This document shows, piece after piece, positions 24,241 through 37,000 of a DNA stretch of 64,000 nt; position 1 is the first letter of the stretch; the number at the start of each line of letters is the position of its first letter. Source of the stretch: Rhopalosiphum padi. Taxonomy: Eukaryota > Arthropoda > Insecta > Hemiptera > Aphididae. The stretch spans positions 85,627,714-85,691,713 of the forward strand of contig NC_083598.1 of the NCBI RefSeq assembly GCF_020882245.1, read 5' to 3'. A model generated the notes under the pieces. That model did no database searches. It saw only the letters and a program-made list of their open reading frames with translations, and was not told the DNA's origin. The position numbers and the translations under genes were made by a program.

Positions 24241-26155
24241 CCTATTTATATTTTTAAAAAAATACCCCTGTCGAAAGTGTCACTATATAGTGACTATTAT
24301 AGCCACTACAATATTATGGTGAATAACTTATTATTTCTCGTGTACCTAATTAACAGTCAACAGTGAACATTGTACTCTCATCATCGCATACGCTTATTAT
24401 TATTGTACACTTTATGTTGTATACTTCTATAAATAGGAACTAATTTAATAGAGCATAAGAAAAAAAAATAATAGCCAATAGCGAGGTACACTGGTTTTAG
24501 GTGTTTTAGCACAGAAATATCTTCTTTGGTTATCTATAGCGCCTTTTAATATGTAATGTTTAGTAGCGTGTCACTTTTAAATAGGTTCATAATTACAACT
24601 AGGTTTAATATATGTAAGTTGAGTTAATGAGTTGTACAATACCTTATTGTATTTCACGTGAATTTAAATCAATACCTATTGCCTATTGGCTATTGGATAT
24701 CGTCATATCGCTTGTATTATATATATGTTTAAACATAATACATTCTCATAATTTGAAACATTTATATACATTTTTTTAAATTGCTTTAAGAATATTAAGA
24801 ACAACTTATGCGCGATCTTGTATAAAATGTATAGTTTTTAATCTAGGCTAAACATTTTTTTAGCAATACTTAAAAAATATTGATTTTAGTAATATTAGAA
24901 TATTTTCAGTTATATTTTTTAGTACCTATGTACCTAGGTAGTAATAAAATAAAAATCATCATACATTTGAAATTTGAACACCTATCAAACCTGTTGTCAA
25001 GATTGCAAAAATTTCAATCATTGATAAGATTTGTGAATTTGTGATTTTACGCTAAACTTTTGTTTAATACCCATTCCTCATTTAGCTTATAAGTTATAAG
25101 GAATCTTAATGTACACCTTTATTATATTTTAAAACTATAGCAGACAACAGTTCAAGCTCAAATTTGTAATAAATCTCCATCAAGGGTTTTTGCTTAAGAA
25201 ACAAAAATTGTGCTTACCTATATGGGTTTTGACCTATTCTAGATACTAAAGAAATAGACAATTTAAAATATTTATTAATAGAACAAAGCATTTTGAAAAT
25301 TATTAGGTATACCAGTTCATATAAGTAAATATTAATATAACTATTAGGTGAAAATCTCGTGCTTAATTCATTATTGAACTACAAGGAAAAAAAAAAACAA
25401 AATTTCCTCAAAAACTAGTTTTGCATAACGACTTTCATTTTCTCTGATTTGATTTTGTTTTTCCAGATTTTTTTTAGAAAGTAATGGAATTTTTTCATTT
25501 GTCCGAAGTACCAGTTATATAAAATGTTCTACCAGAAATCGCCCTCAAAGTTAAAAATTAAAGCATTTTTCTTAAAGTGGCAACAGAAAAGAAAAACCAA
25601 TACATAATTATAAAACAATGAATTTTTCATTCACAATTTAAAACAACCAAATAATCATGGATTAAATAATTTAGTTAATACACACTTATTTATAGTGTGC
25701 AAGTGAAATATAAAAAATAGTATCTAATATGTAGGACGAATTTTTAACAATATATTTAGTAACTACTAAATACTAAATATTATTTAAAAAAATAAGGCCT
25801 TTCTACCAGTATAATTTATGTGACCACTGACCAAGTTATCATTTAATAAGATTAATCCAATTATTTCCAAGTTCATTTATTTCATTTACTTGGCCACTTT
25901 TGATTAAACAGGCTCATATGAAAAAACGCTAGTGGATGTTGGTATTATATGTATTATTTTTTAAATACAATTAGGTGCCACTACATCATATTTTAAATTG
26001 AAATTTATAACTAATTTCAAAAGTATATTTATTGTATTATGTGTACAAAGTACAATTATGTAAAATGTATTCATTTTATGAATTAAATTCCAAACTGGGG
26101 AAGGTTATGGGTTTTCATTTTTTTATTTTTAAGTTTAAAATATAATATTTAACTA

Positions 26156-26581
26156 CAGTGAAAACTATTTATAACGAATCTGAAGGGACCAAGAGATTTA
26201 TTTCCTTAAAGAGAGTTTTCATAATAGAGAGGGTTTAAAAAATAAACAAAATTTTTGTTAGAAATTACAGCGATAATAAAATGAATATATTCAATATCGA
26301 TAATAATGGTATTATTACGATATTAAAAATAGATAATGAAAGAATGTAATAGTTCTTGGAAATTTCAGCATTTTTGCCGATTATTTTTATAATTTATAAT
26401 ACTTAACAAGTAAATTGTGTTATGAAACATACAATACTGTTTCGTTATTTAGAGTGACTATATGTTATAGAGAATGAATTGACTATAATTTAGTTATATT
26501 GGTAATTGGTTATAAAGCAAATCAACCATTATTATTTAATGTTTACGTTATATAGTTTTTCGTTGTAAAGAGTTTTCACTG
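26156..26581. mobile_element. pogo/Tigger-like MITE, 426 bp, TA-flanked
   Basis: Inverted termini CAGTGAAAACTATTTATAACG and CAGTGAAAACTCTTTACAACG differ at two positions, and TA dinucleotides flank both ends (26154-26155, 26582-26583), as expected for Tc1/mariner-superfamily insertion. CAGTG with an (A/G)AACTCT-type continuation resembles pogo/Tigger ends. Internal copies of GAGAGTTTTCATAATAGAGAG-like sequence occur near 26210-26230. There is no transposase frame, so it is non-autonomous. Confidence 0.85.
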
Positions 26582-26759
26582 TATTTAAAAAAATAATAAA
26601 CACATAGGTACGATCAAATAATATATGTTATAATAATGATAAAAATAAAATAACAATAATATTAGACAGCTATATATGATCTCTGTACATGAGGCATATT
26701 CCTAGTGAAAACCAATTTACACAATAACAAAATAGTTTTCTGTTTTATAATAACTATTT

Positions 26760-26765
26760 TTTATT
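26760..26765 (-). terminator. candidate poly(A) signal of BOLA3
   Basis: TTTATT on the plus strand, AATAAA on the minus strand, about 20 bases past the BOLA3 stop codon. This predicts a very short 3' UTR. Confidence 0.5.
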
Positions 26766-26783
26766 TATAACACATAAGTAATT

Positions 26784-28335
26784 CTACTTATTATCTTCAA
26801 CAGGTATTTCTGTGTGTATTCTTATTCCATGCATTGCCTTAATTTGATCTTTTAGAACCTGAATCAAACAATATAAAAATTATATTTTATAATTAATTTA
26901 AAATACACATATTATGTTGTAAATTTTTAATAGTCAAAATGTATAATAATTTTAAGTATATTGATGTGATACAGTACTGAATATAATAAATACTTTTCAT
27001 TTGACAAGAAACTCTTGAGTTTCAATTATATTATTTTGGCATAAAAAAGAGGAGTTTTAATAAAAAAAAATAAAAATGGAGGTATCCATAATATATATAT
27101 ATAAAAAATAAGTTTTTGATGAGTAAGTACCATTGTCCATCACTTATTTTGAGAATACTTAAAAAAATAATGACTAGTCTACATTTAATGATAATATAGC
27201 TTACCTATAAACATTAAGTATACACTAAGTGGCTTAATACAAATTCTGAAAAGTTTGATAATTTTTTAAAGGTCATCTAAGAGGGGTTATCAATACCCTA
27301 ATAAATGTGTCTATAATTAAAATACTTAGAAAAGTACAGGTTTATATTAGGTTGTAACAGGCATATATACAGGATGGGTAGGTTTAGGGTTCAACACCCA
27401 TATTTTTAAAAACATTTTTTTTTGACATTTAAGATTAATTTAAAATTTTATTCATTTATGAACACAATATGTCTCCTAGATTTTTCTTTGTTCATTTGCC
27501 TGGTTAATAATTTAAATCAATAATAATTAATAATACATACTTCATTTATAAGTTGGTGTTGTTTTACCATACTCATTCCCTTGAATTCTGTTGTGGAAAT
27601 AAATACTTCAAAAATTGCACCACAACCACCTTAAAATATTTTGAAATAAGTTAATAAAAAAAAAATAACAACAATTTAAGTAAAATTTAAATAAAAAATA
27701 TAAATCATTGAAATCCAATAATTGTATTAATCTTTTTTTAGTGTTTTAGTTTTTAGTGATTTCATCAATAAATAATAATCATATTAAAAATAAAGACATT
27801 TTGTCTGGAGTTGAAAATATATATCACATGGTATAATCTAAGTCATTAAAAAAATTATGTAAATGCCTAAATTATAAAAAGAGGACATAAACATAATTAT
27901 TATTTTAATGAACGATTCTCAGAAATTATTTTGTATTTAAGTGAGTAACAGTAAAATTATTTTGTGATTTGTTGAAACAAATGTACATTAGAAAAAGATT
28001 TTCTTTTTTAAATTTAAACTCTAACATGCGTAAATTGTAAAACATCATGCAAAATTCAAATTTAAGATCTAATGTTTTATATAATTACCTGAAATATCTT
28101 TAATTTTAATTTCTTTGGCTTGAGGAAATTTTTTTTGTAATGACGAATGCAATATATTTTCACCACCTTTTAGAGTTGCTACTTTAGAGCTATCTGCATA
28201 TTTTCTTAAAGCAATCTATAATAAAAATATAATTTTGAAATCGATCATCATTGATAGGAATAATTTAAGTAATTCTATTTGACTTACACAATTTGTACTT
28301 AATAATTTAGCACTGTGTCTTGTAATTTGAAACAT
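26784..28335 (-). CDS. BOLA3: BolA-like protein 3, mitochondrial Fe-S cluster factor
   Basis: Mitochondrial BolA protein that, with GLRX5 and NFU1, helps deliver 4Fe-4S clusters to lipoyl synthase and respiratory enzymes (family knowledge). Four minus-strand exons join in phase: 28288-28335, 28089-28215, 27541-27629, 26784-26858; 112 residues, close to human BOLA3 (about 107). The first ~25 residues are Arg/Lys/Ser-rich without acids (MFQITRHSAKLL), as in a mitochondrial presequence. Family marks are GGCGAIFEV with the cluster-binding cysteine (residue 61), SMVKQHQLINEVL, and the BolA histidine motif KAMHGIRIHT (His98). It lies head to head with the RhoGEF gene. Confidence 0.94.
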
Positions 28336-28800
28336 TTTTCAAGATTTTTTTAAAATAATTAAGTCAAGAATTTAACAATGAAACCAGAACAATATTTTGT
28401 TTAAAATTCATATATTTAAATACTATACAGATAATAAAATAATTTAACAATGCAATGCCAAAATGTAAAAAAGTGAAATTTTTAATATAGTAAGGTAATA
28501 TGGTACTATTTAGTACTTAGTACTTGATCTGTGATTACTAGCTATTATCCAGTATTTAATTCATTATTTGAAAGCTCGGGGGTACGATTTTAGATAATGA
28601 CGGAACAAGATACATAGATAGTAAGATTTATTATTGAAATTATTCTAAGACCGTCGTGGTAAGCTGATATAACTAGTATCACAGAATATACTCTGTGATA
28701 TAAGGATATACGGCCATTGGTTGAACGTTATCATAGTTATCAAATTTAAAACGTTGCTGACGTCTGTTTGTTAAATAATTCTAATTTTTTTTTTCAATAT
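28336..28800. promoter_or_regulatory. shared upstream region of BOLA3 and RhoGEF
   Basis: Divergent spacer between the BOLA3 start codon (minus) and the probable RhoGEF leader exon (plus). It contains a perfect 9-bp-arm inverted repeat, TATCACAGA/TCTGTGATA (28677-28685, 28692-28700). A bidirectional promoter is likely from layout alone; no core element is clear. Confidence 0.4.
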
Positions 28801-28955
28801 CAATTTCGTTCCAATGTTCATTGTTATGAACATAAAGTATCAAAATGGCAGTCTGTCATCAAGATTATTGAGTATATTAAACGTAATTGTTTGTGTTTTG
28901 TTTTTATCTGCAATTCGCCAAACAAGAATTATGATTCCTATTTGCTGAATAACAG
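28801..28955 (+). other. candidate non-coding first exon of RhoGEF
   Basis: Block of mixed composition that ends AACAG/GTAAAC (donor at 28956), upstream of and on the same strand as the RhoGEF coding exons; the next acceptor is at 31007-31008. It includes an 8-bp-arm palindrome ATGTTCAT/ATGAACAT (28814-28833). The left edge is arbitrary. The open frame across it shows no known domain. Confidence 0.35.
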
Positions 28956-31033
28956 GTAAACCTTATACGACTGTTGTATGCTTGTTCAGTTTATTCATTA
29001 TTTAGTCTGTACAATTGATGAGTCAATATCCTAGATCTTCCGGGGTTGACCAGCACACCTATTATGTAAATGTAGGTCTTGAACTAAATTCCAATTCTTA
29101 TTCTATCGTCTGAGGAATTAATAAATAAAGGTAGATCCTTTGGGTTACGCTAGTGGAATGTATGAATATTTCTTAAGTGATGATTAGGCTATTATTTTTG
29201 CTTGTTAAAATTGTATTGGCCTAGAAATTTTTATGGATTTGCTTTAAAATTATAATAAAACACAATATAAATGTATTATCTATATTTAATTTAATCAAAA
29301 TATATTTGTAGTATTTACTATTTATCAATATCTATATAATTTTTATATTGTAAAGAGCAATCTGAATTTTTTTATTATTATTTTATAGTTTGTATTGTAC
29401 ATGTTTTGGATATCAATATTGATTATTTTTTAGGAATACTATATTTGTATGATTTTCCTTTCTCTCAGATATTAAATATTGTAATATCTATTAAAAAGTA
29501 CCCATTAGAAAACAAAAACGATTTTAGAACTTAATTTTCTTATCAAATTATTCTTTTATCTAGTACATCCATTTGATAGATAATTTTGTTCTAATTATTA
29601 CAATTAAATAATTATTAGGTATATTTTCAATTTTGAATTCTGTTATACATTTGAGGAGTATTCAGTAATTTTCAAACAAAAATTTGTTTTATTTTTCATT
29701 AAGTTATAGATGGTAAAAGATTTTATCTTTTTTCATCACTAGCTGATTTATATATGTTAATACTTAATCATGTATATTTTATTTTACTCTATACGCAAAT
29801 AATAAAAAACATTAATTTTATATAAGGTTAATTATTAAATGATACCTACCCACCCAAATAAGACATAATTTAAAATTTCTTGTACATTAAAATATAATAT
29901 AAAATAACAATAAAAAACTGCACACTTACATCTAGCTGGGTCATAACAGATTGATATATATAAGTATAATTATAGAAATATATTTAATATAAACTGTTAT
30001 TATTAGTTAACCAATATTAATAATATTTTAGCCTTTAGGTTATAGACTATAGCTTTAATTTCATTCCATCCTATTAAAACAAAATATATAATTGGCTATA
30101 AAATATGTCAACTGATATGGTATTGTAATTGTATGTTTACATAATTTTGGTTACTTTATTTTCTTCAATAATTACTAAGTACTAACTAAGTATTTAGTTT
30201 ATCTATGAGTGATATTTCTAGGCATAAATGTATTGATAAATTATGTTAGTTTATTAAAAAAAAATTAAAACTTGTGAAACATTGTTGTGAAACTACCTAT
30301 GATAAAATATGTAGATAAAATAATATATGTATGTTATATATATATATTTTTTTATAGGTATATTAATTTAATAATTAATGAATTTATTTATTATGAGTCT
30401 ATGAAAATTCTAGGATATTGTTTTCCATCAAGTTATTAATATTGTTCAAAGTTCTGTTATTAGGTTAATTTATTTTAAATTTATTGCATAAAATTAGTTT
30501 AGAAAATAATATTATTTAATTAATTGCATGGATTTCACAGTATATAAAATTTCAGAATTTTATATTTAGCTGATAACGTGTTACAAAATATGATAATAAA
30601 AAATTATATGTAATAATATTATTTATTTAATGGTATGATAAATAGAAAAAGAGTATATATTAAATAGTAGTTGTTTGTAAATGTTTTTTAAATAATAAAA
30701 ATATTCAATATTATTTGCTGAAGTCTTAACCATAAATAATGAAGAATAGAGTAAGAATCGTTGAACTAGTTATAACTTAGTCAAATTATATTTAAGTAAT
30801 AATACAGATCTATATTGATAGATATTTCTAAATTAGTTGTAAAATGATCATGTTAATTTGTGAATTAGATTTTTAGTACCTACTTATATATGTATGATTC
30901 TGATGGTTATGTATATTAAGATTTTCATGATTTGTTTATTTAATTTTATAACTAATCAGATTTTACACTTATTGTGATACAAGTATGTAATAAATAGTTT
31001 GTTTATAGAATAAAGTTATTATAAAGACATGAA

Positions 31034-34000
31034 ATGGAACATTTTGAAAGAGATGAATTGGACGATAGTGAAGAAGACACAGTGACAGATTATTCACAGA
31101 TGAACACAGCAACAAATGATGTAAATAATATAGATTCAACTGATTTTGTGTTGAGAACAATGCCAAGCAGTACTCTAGTTCCTACAATCAGTGTTACACC
31201 TCATTCAGCAGCTGGGAAAAATTATCCAGTTCTTGGTTATTATTTTGAAATTATACAAATATTCAAAATTCAATTAGTTTTATTTATTCAAATTTATACA
31301 TTTTTGCAGAGGAAAATATACAACAACTGCATGAAATACACGAGGTCATACAACAAATGCGTGATTCTGCCACGTTAGGATTGACACACGTAATTAATAT
31401 ATTTTGTTTTCTTATTTCAAATGTAAATACAGTAATATCATTTTTAATGTTTTAGATGATACATTTTTGCGGAATAAACAATACATTAAGTTCGTCATGT
31501 CCATCATTAAGTAAACCTCATTATCAGTCTGAATTAGATACTTCCAGTCTTAACTCTTCTCCTACTCATACAGATTTATCTTCAACATTTGATTCAATTA
31601 GAAAACACAAAACTGGATATGTTAAACGTAGTATGTTTTTAAATTATGATCTTATTAAAATCCTTTAATTTAATTAACTTTATTTTTTTGTCAAGAAAAC
31701 TCTTTCAATTGGTTTAGTATGGCAAAAAATCGTACAGAGTCCAAAGAAAATGAAATTGTTCGGAGAAGAAGTTGGGCAGCATTAGATGACTTAACAAAGA
31801 ACCATATGCATAGTCTAAAAATTGTTAAACGACAAAAAAGGTATTAAAGAAGTAACAATCTTATTATTTTTCATTACTATAAAGTTATCTATTTTTAGTG
31901 CCAGCTTAAGTAGTATGGAATCTGAGACAGAAGATCCATTTACAGATAGCACAGCAAATTTATTAACTACTGACAGTACATCATTTCGTCGCCAGAAGTC
32001 GAATAAAAATGTTGGTCTAATTAGTCGCAGGTTTAGTGGAACTTCTTCTACCCACTCACTTAATGAGACTGACTATCAGGTATGAAATTAAAATGTAATT
32101 ATGTGTTTTATTATAAATTAATTTTATCATTACATGCTTTGTAGAATGGTTTTAATAAAACAATCGCAAAACGAGCTGTTGAATCTTGTTTATTACAAGC
32201 CAGACTTCCTTTACAAAAATCTGTTTCCACACCATCAATTATGGGTACACGTGACATTTTGAACAAAGAAAATGTTTCAAATAATGATGTCAATAGTATT
32301 CCAATGTAAGTTATTTATATTCTTTTTATTTATTTATTTAATTAGCTTATATTTTTATTTTTATTTTATTTTATAGTTTAAGTACCTGTATGTCAGTATT
32401 AGATGCTTTTTATTAAATTAGGCATTTTATAATATTATTATTGATCATTTTTTACTATAAAATTTTCATTATATTTTAAATATTAAATTATGTATAGAAT
32501 ATATTTATTTTTATGTAAATAAAATACAAACCGCTTGCAATTTTAATTCAATTTGTAGTAAAGTTGCGTTAGTACTTGACTGAAAACATTCTTGAATTGA
32601 ATTTAAGTATTTGACTTTTCCAATGAAGTATTTTTATTTAATTACACTTAAATACAATTTAACAAAGCAAAAAATATAAACTTCTAATTTATTAACAAGT
32701 GAGTGATACTAACATTTCATCAAGTAACTTTTTTTTCTAGTTAAAGTGAATAATTTTTTCTATTGCATTAAAATATTTTAGTAAAATTAATATTTATAGT
32801 AAATATTAAAAACAAATTTAAAATTTTTACTTGAAATCCTTTAGTGAATAGTGAGTACCATTTAAAAATAAATGGTGTAAACATAATACTCTATTGATTT
32901 AAATTATTATTTATATAATAATAATTGTTTAATTACTTTATCACAGTTTGCACGTATATTGCTTTATTTCAAATGTATAGTTATTACTATTTTTATTTTT
33001 ATTAAAGTAAATACAAAAATCCTACCCACCATAGAGGTCGTCCTAGTGGTACAGAAGACAGTGAGACTGAAGAAGAAACATTGGATGTAGATAGTACAAT
33101 GAAACGTTGTTATATTACCCCTTCATCTAATAACACAAATATACCCTTCTACAATTTATTTTCTGAGTGAGTTTTTAAAAAAAAATTTATTTGCACTTGC
33201 ACATTTATTTATTGATTTTAGTTAATATGATAACAATATATTTGTAATTATGCTAACTTGTATTTTATAATAACATGTTTTAGTATGTCAGAAGATCAAA
33301 ATGCAAAAAGAAGAAAAAGAGGAAGTTTATTTTTTAGAAAGAAAAAAGATAAGTCAAAGAAAATCCTTCATTCTTGGATGTCTCCACCATATAGTAACTT
33401 TGAACAATCATGTGATTGGTGTGCTAAGCCTTTAGAAAATAAACCAGCTTTATCATGTGAAAGTATGCATACATCATGATGAGTTTAAACTTAAGTTATG
33501 TCATTTTTAATTAATTTCTAGGTTGTTTGATTACGGTACACCAAAATTCATGTAAAGATCAAGTTTCTGAATGTGTTAAACAAAAATATGGAAAGGTTTG
33601 TATTTTCTTAAGTTGTTTTTTATTTTAATTTATACAAGCATAATTTGAATTTATAATTATTTTTACGACGTATAAAAATAATTTTTTTAGAGTAATTTGA
33701 GATTTTCATCATCTTCATTCCAACAAAGGTTTTATGGGAAACGCCAAAACAATAATAATCAGTCTTCTTCCCCCAACAGGTAAATACATTATGAATTAAT
33801 TTAATTTTAAGAATACAGTATCACAATTTACTTTAAAATAATTTATAATTTAAATAATAAAATAAAAATGCATAGGATATTGATAGAATACAATTTAGCA
33901 CGTTGTTATTGATTTTATTATTATTGAGTATTGTTTTAATAAATATTAAAATTTAAAAATAAAAATATACATTTTTTTTTATTAATAGTAATTATTTATT

Positions 34001-37000
34001 ATTATTAATGTTGATTATTTATTTATTTTAAATTCATTTTTTTAAAACTTAGTGGTGATAGTGGCAATTTTTACAAGGGTTGTAAATAATTATCTTTCTA
34101 TCAATAGATGTTCCTGACCAATTTAATAATCATAACGCCTATGATATATTTTAGTTATGAAGTATAGTGAGAGATGTATAGGTTTTATATTTTTAATATA
34201 GTTATACTGCTGTACATTACTTTCTTGTTTCCTCCTAGTTAAATTAAAAATATTACTAATTGTGTTTATAATAAGAAAATAAAATATATCTTTTTATAAC
34301 AAAATATTTATGTAATAAAAATAATCATTGTTATTTATAAAACTACAATAACTGTTTAATAGGCTCAACAATTAAATATAGTCACTATAATAATTTAGAT
34401 AAAAGCACTGATTATTTTAACTTGAAACAGAAATTTTAACATGTCAAAAGATAGATGGTATTAAGTATATACGTGTAACATATTAACAAATGTTAGCTTA
34501 TCTGTTTAAAATGTCATATCAATATTCAGAAATTAATATTTTAAGTCCATATTGGCACTTTTGGAAAATTAACTTATCATTTTTACTCGGAAAAATCTAA
34601 AAACAACTTAATATGTGTTTTTTACAAAATTGATAAGTAACTTATAAATTTTAAAGTGAGGTAGTGCTTAAATTACCTCACTATCAAAAATGTCACTTAA
34701 TTTTATACTATTTTTTTTTGGAAGATTAATACATTAAAATTAAACATTTAATAAGCAACCTTTTATTAAAATGTAGTGTGGTTTTATAGTAATAATTGTC
34801 TGTTCTCATATATATACGATAAGGGAGAAAAATACTGTTAATAATTTGTCATGGTATTGCAATTTCTCAACTACATATCTTGATCAATTAACTTCTTACT
34901 GTAATATAATATATTAATGCATATTTGGTGTATGACTTATTTTTCTATACAATTAAGTTAATAAAAAAGTATTTTAATAACCAGATGAGTATTAAGATTG
35001 ATATTAGGGGAATTGAAAGTTAGTATTCTGTCAACCCATCTCCCCTCATTAATATATCTGACTGTGTTTTGGTTATGAATACAGATGATCCACTGAGTAC
35101 TTATAGTAACTATTAAATATTTCATATTTTTATATAAGCATATTTGAATTTATATACATACTTGTTTTAAAAGTTTTATTAATAAAATGGTAATAATGTA
35201 TACATTATATACAGAAAATCACTCATTCATAATTACTAAAATTGAATATTAATAATTTATAATGTAATTTGTATTAAATGATAAATAAATACAACTAGCT
35301 CTTCTTATTAAGCATTGTAAATAAAACCTAGCCAAATGTTAAACTAATTGTATAAGTACTTTTTAAAAGTAACAAGTAGGTATTACCTAAATTTGGATTT
35401 TAGCATTTCAACCAGATGCATATAAGATCAGTTTAAAATATACCTGAATAAAATAAATATATATTTCTGCACACAAGAGTTATTCAATTTATTTATGTTT
35501 ATTACATTGTAAATTTTATGTTTGCATGGCTTTTCATTTATATAACATCATATATTAACATTAAAAAAAACACAATTTTATTATTTTCATTTATTGTTTT
35601 TTAACCCATATGTTAGAAGAGGCTAAATATTTTGTATTGATTTTAAAATTTAAAATGTAGAAAATGTAAATTTGTATATTTTGTAGATATAATAATTTTA
35701 ATAATTGGAAAAATATTCTTCAATTATTTTTGTATGCATAAATTTTTTTTCACCTATCCGTTCTCAGGAAATTTATGGTGCAGTTTTACTCGCCTTGGAA
35801 AGTGGTAGCAACCAAATTAGGTGTGAAGTAAGTGTCCCCCACAACACAATATAGTGATCTACTCTTATTGCAACCCCTTTTTTTTATGTGCATTTTGAAT
35901 AATACTTTTGGCTCTATTTTATTAAGAATTAAAATGTTTTGTTTGATTTTTACTTAAAATAAATTTTAATCATAATAACATTTTTGTGTAATCTCATTAT
36001 AACTAAATATAAATAGTAAATAATCAGCTCTTGTACAAAATATAAATTAAAATTTTGAACCATTTAGTATTTTCTTGTAACTTAGATGTGGCCTATGATA
36101 GATTAAGATTGAACATAGTTAATTATACTTTTCCTACTAATAATATTTTACGATGTTGTATACATATATACAATTTTTTTATTACTAGAAGGATAATTTT
36201 TTTGACTGATTAGTTATTTTTTAATAATTTGTTATTTAATTATAATTTAGTTTTTGAATATTAATATACATTTAAACTTAGAAACTCCTATCCTAACCTA
36301 ACTGAACAAATTGAAGTCTTGATTTGTTATGTATTATTCTTTAGAACATATTTTCATCATATGTATAAAATATTGTACATTGTATAGTAAATTTAGATGT
36401 GTGTTTTGTATTCTTATGTTTAGATTCTGAATATTTTGAAATGCATCCAAAAATAGTTAGTTTTTTTTTTTTAGAAATAATCATTTTTTTTTACGTTTGA
36501 TGCTATTGTTTATATGATTTGTCTTCTATATCTATTATTAATTACTTGTATTATTATTTATTTATAATTTGCACATATAAATTTGATCATATAAATTATT
36601 AATTATTAATGCTGATGAACTGTACAGATACATGATAAATAAATTACAATTTTCTTGCATTAATAAAATTAATTAATGTATTAAAATGTATTAACATTTT
36701 CAAAGTGATTATTAACATACTAATTACCAAATATTTTAATTCATCATTCCTATCATTTTTATTGTATTTTATTTTTACTTTTCCAGAAAAAGTAACGATA
36801 AAAAAAATACCTTTTTTGCATGTTATTTTAGCAACTTCTTAGTTTAGACCATGTAGCTAGTTTTTATATACATACCATCTTAAAATAAGTAACTATTAAA
36901 TTTTGAAATAGATTCTGAGCAATATAATTATAAGTCAAAATAGCAGTAAAAAATGTTATCTATTACTATTATAATAAACAATGCAATGTTTTATAAAATT

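Larger units (their letters stand above)
23752..26783. other. SMYD4-BOLA3 spacer with two small transposons
   Basis: Between the SMYD4 5' end and the BOLA3 3' end (both minus strand). Apart from the hAT-type insertion (24106-24240) and the pogo-like element (26156-26581), listed separately, I see only AT-rich sequence without coding potential. The SMYD4 promoter should lie just right of 23751. Confidence 0.6.
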
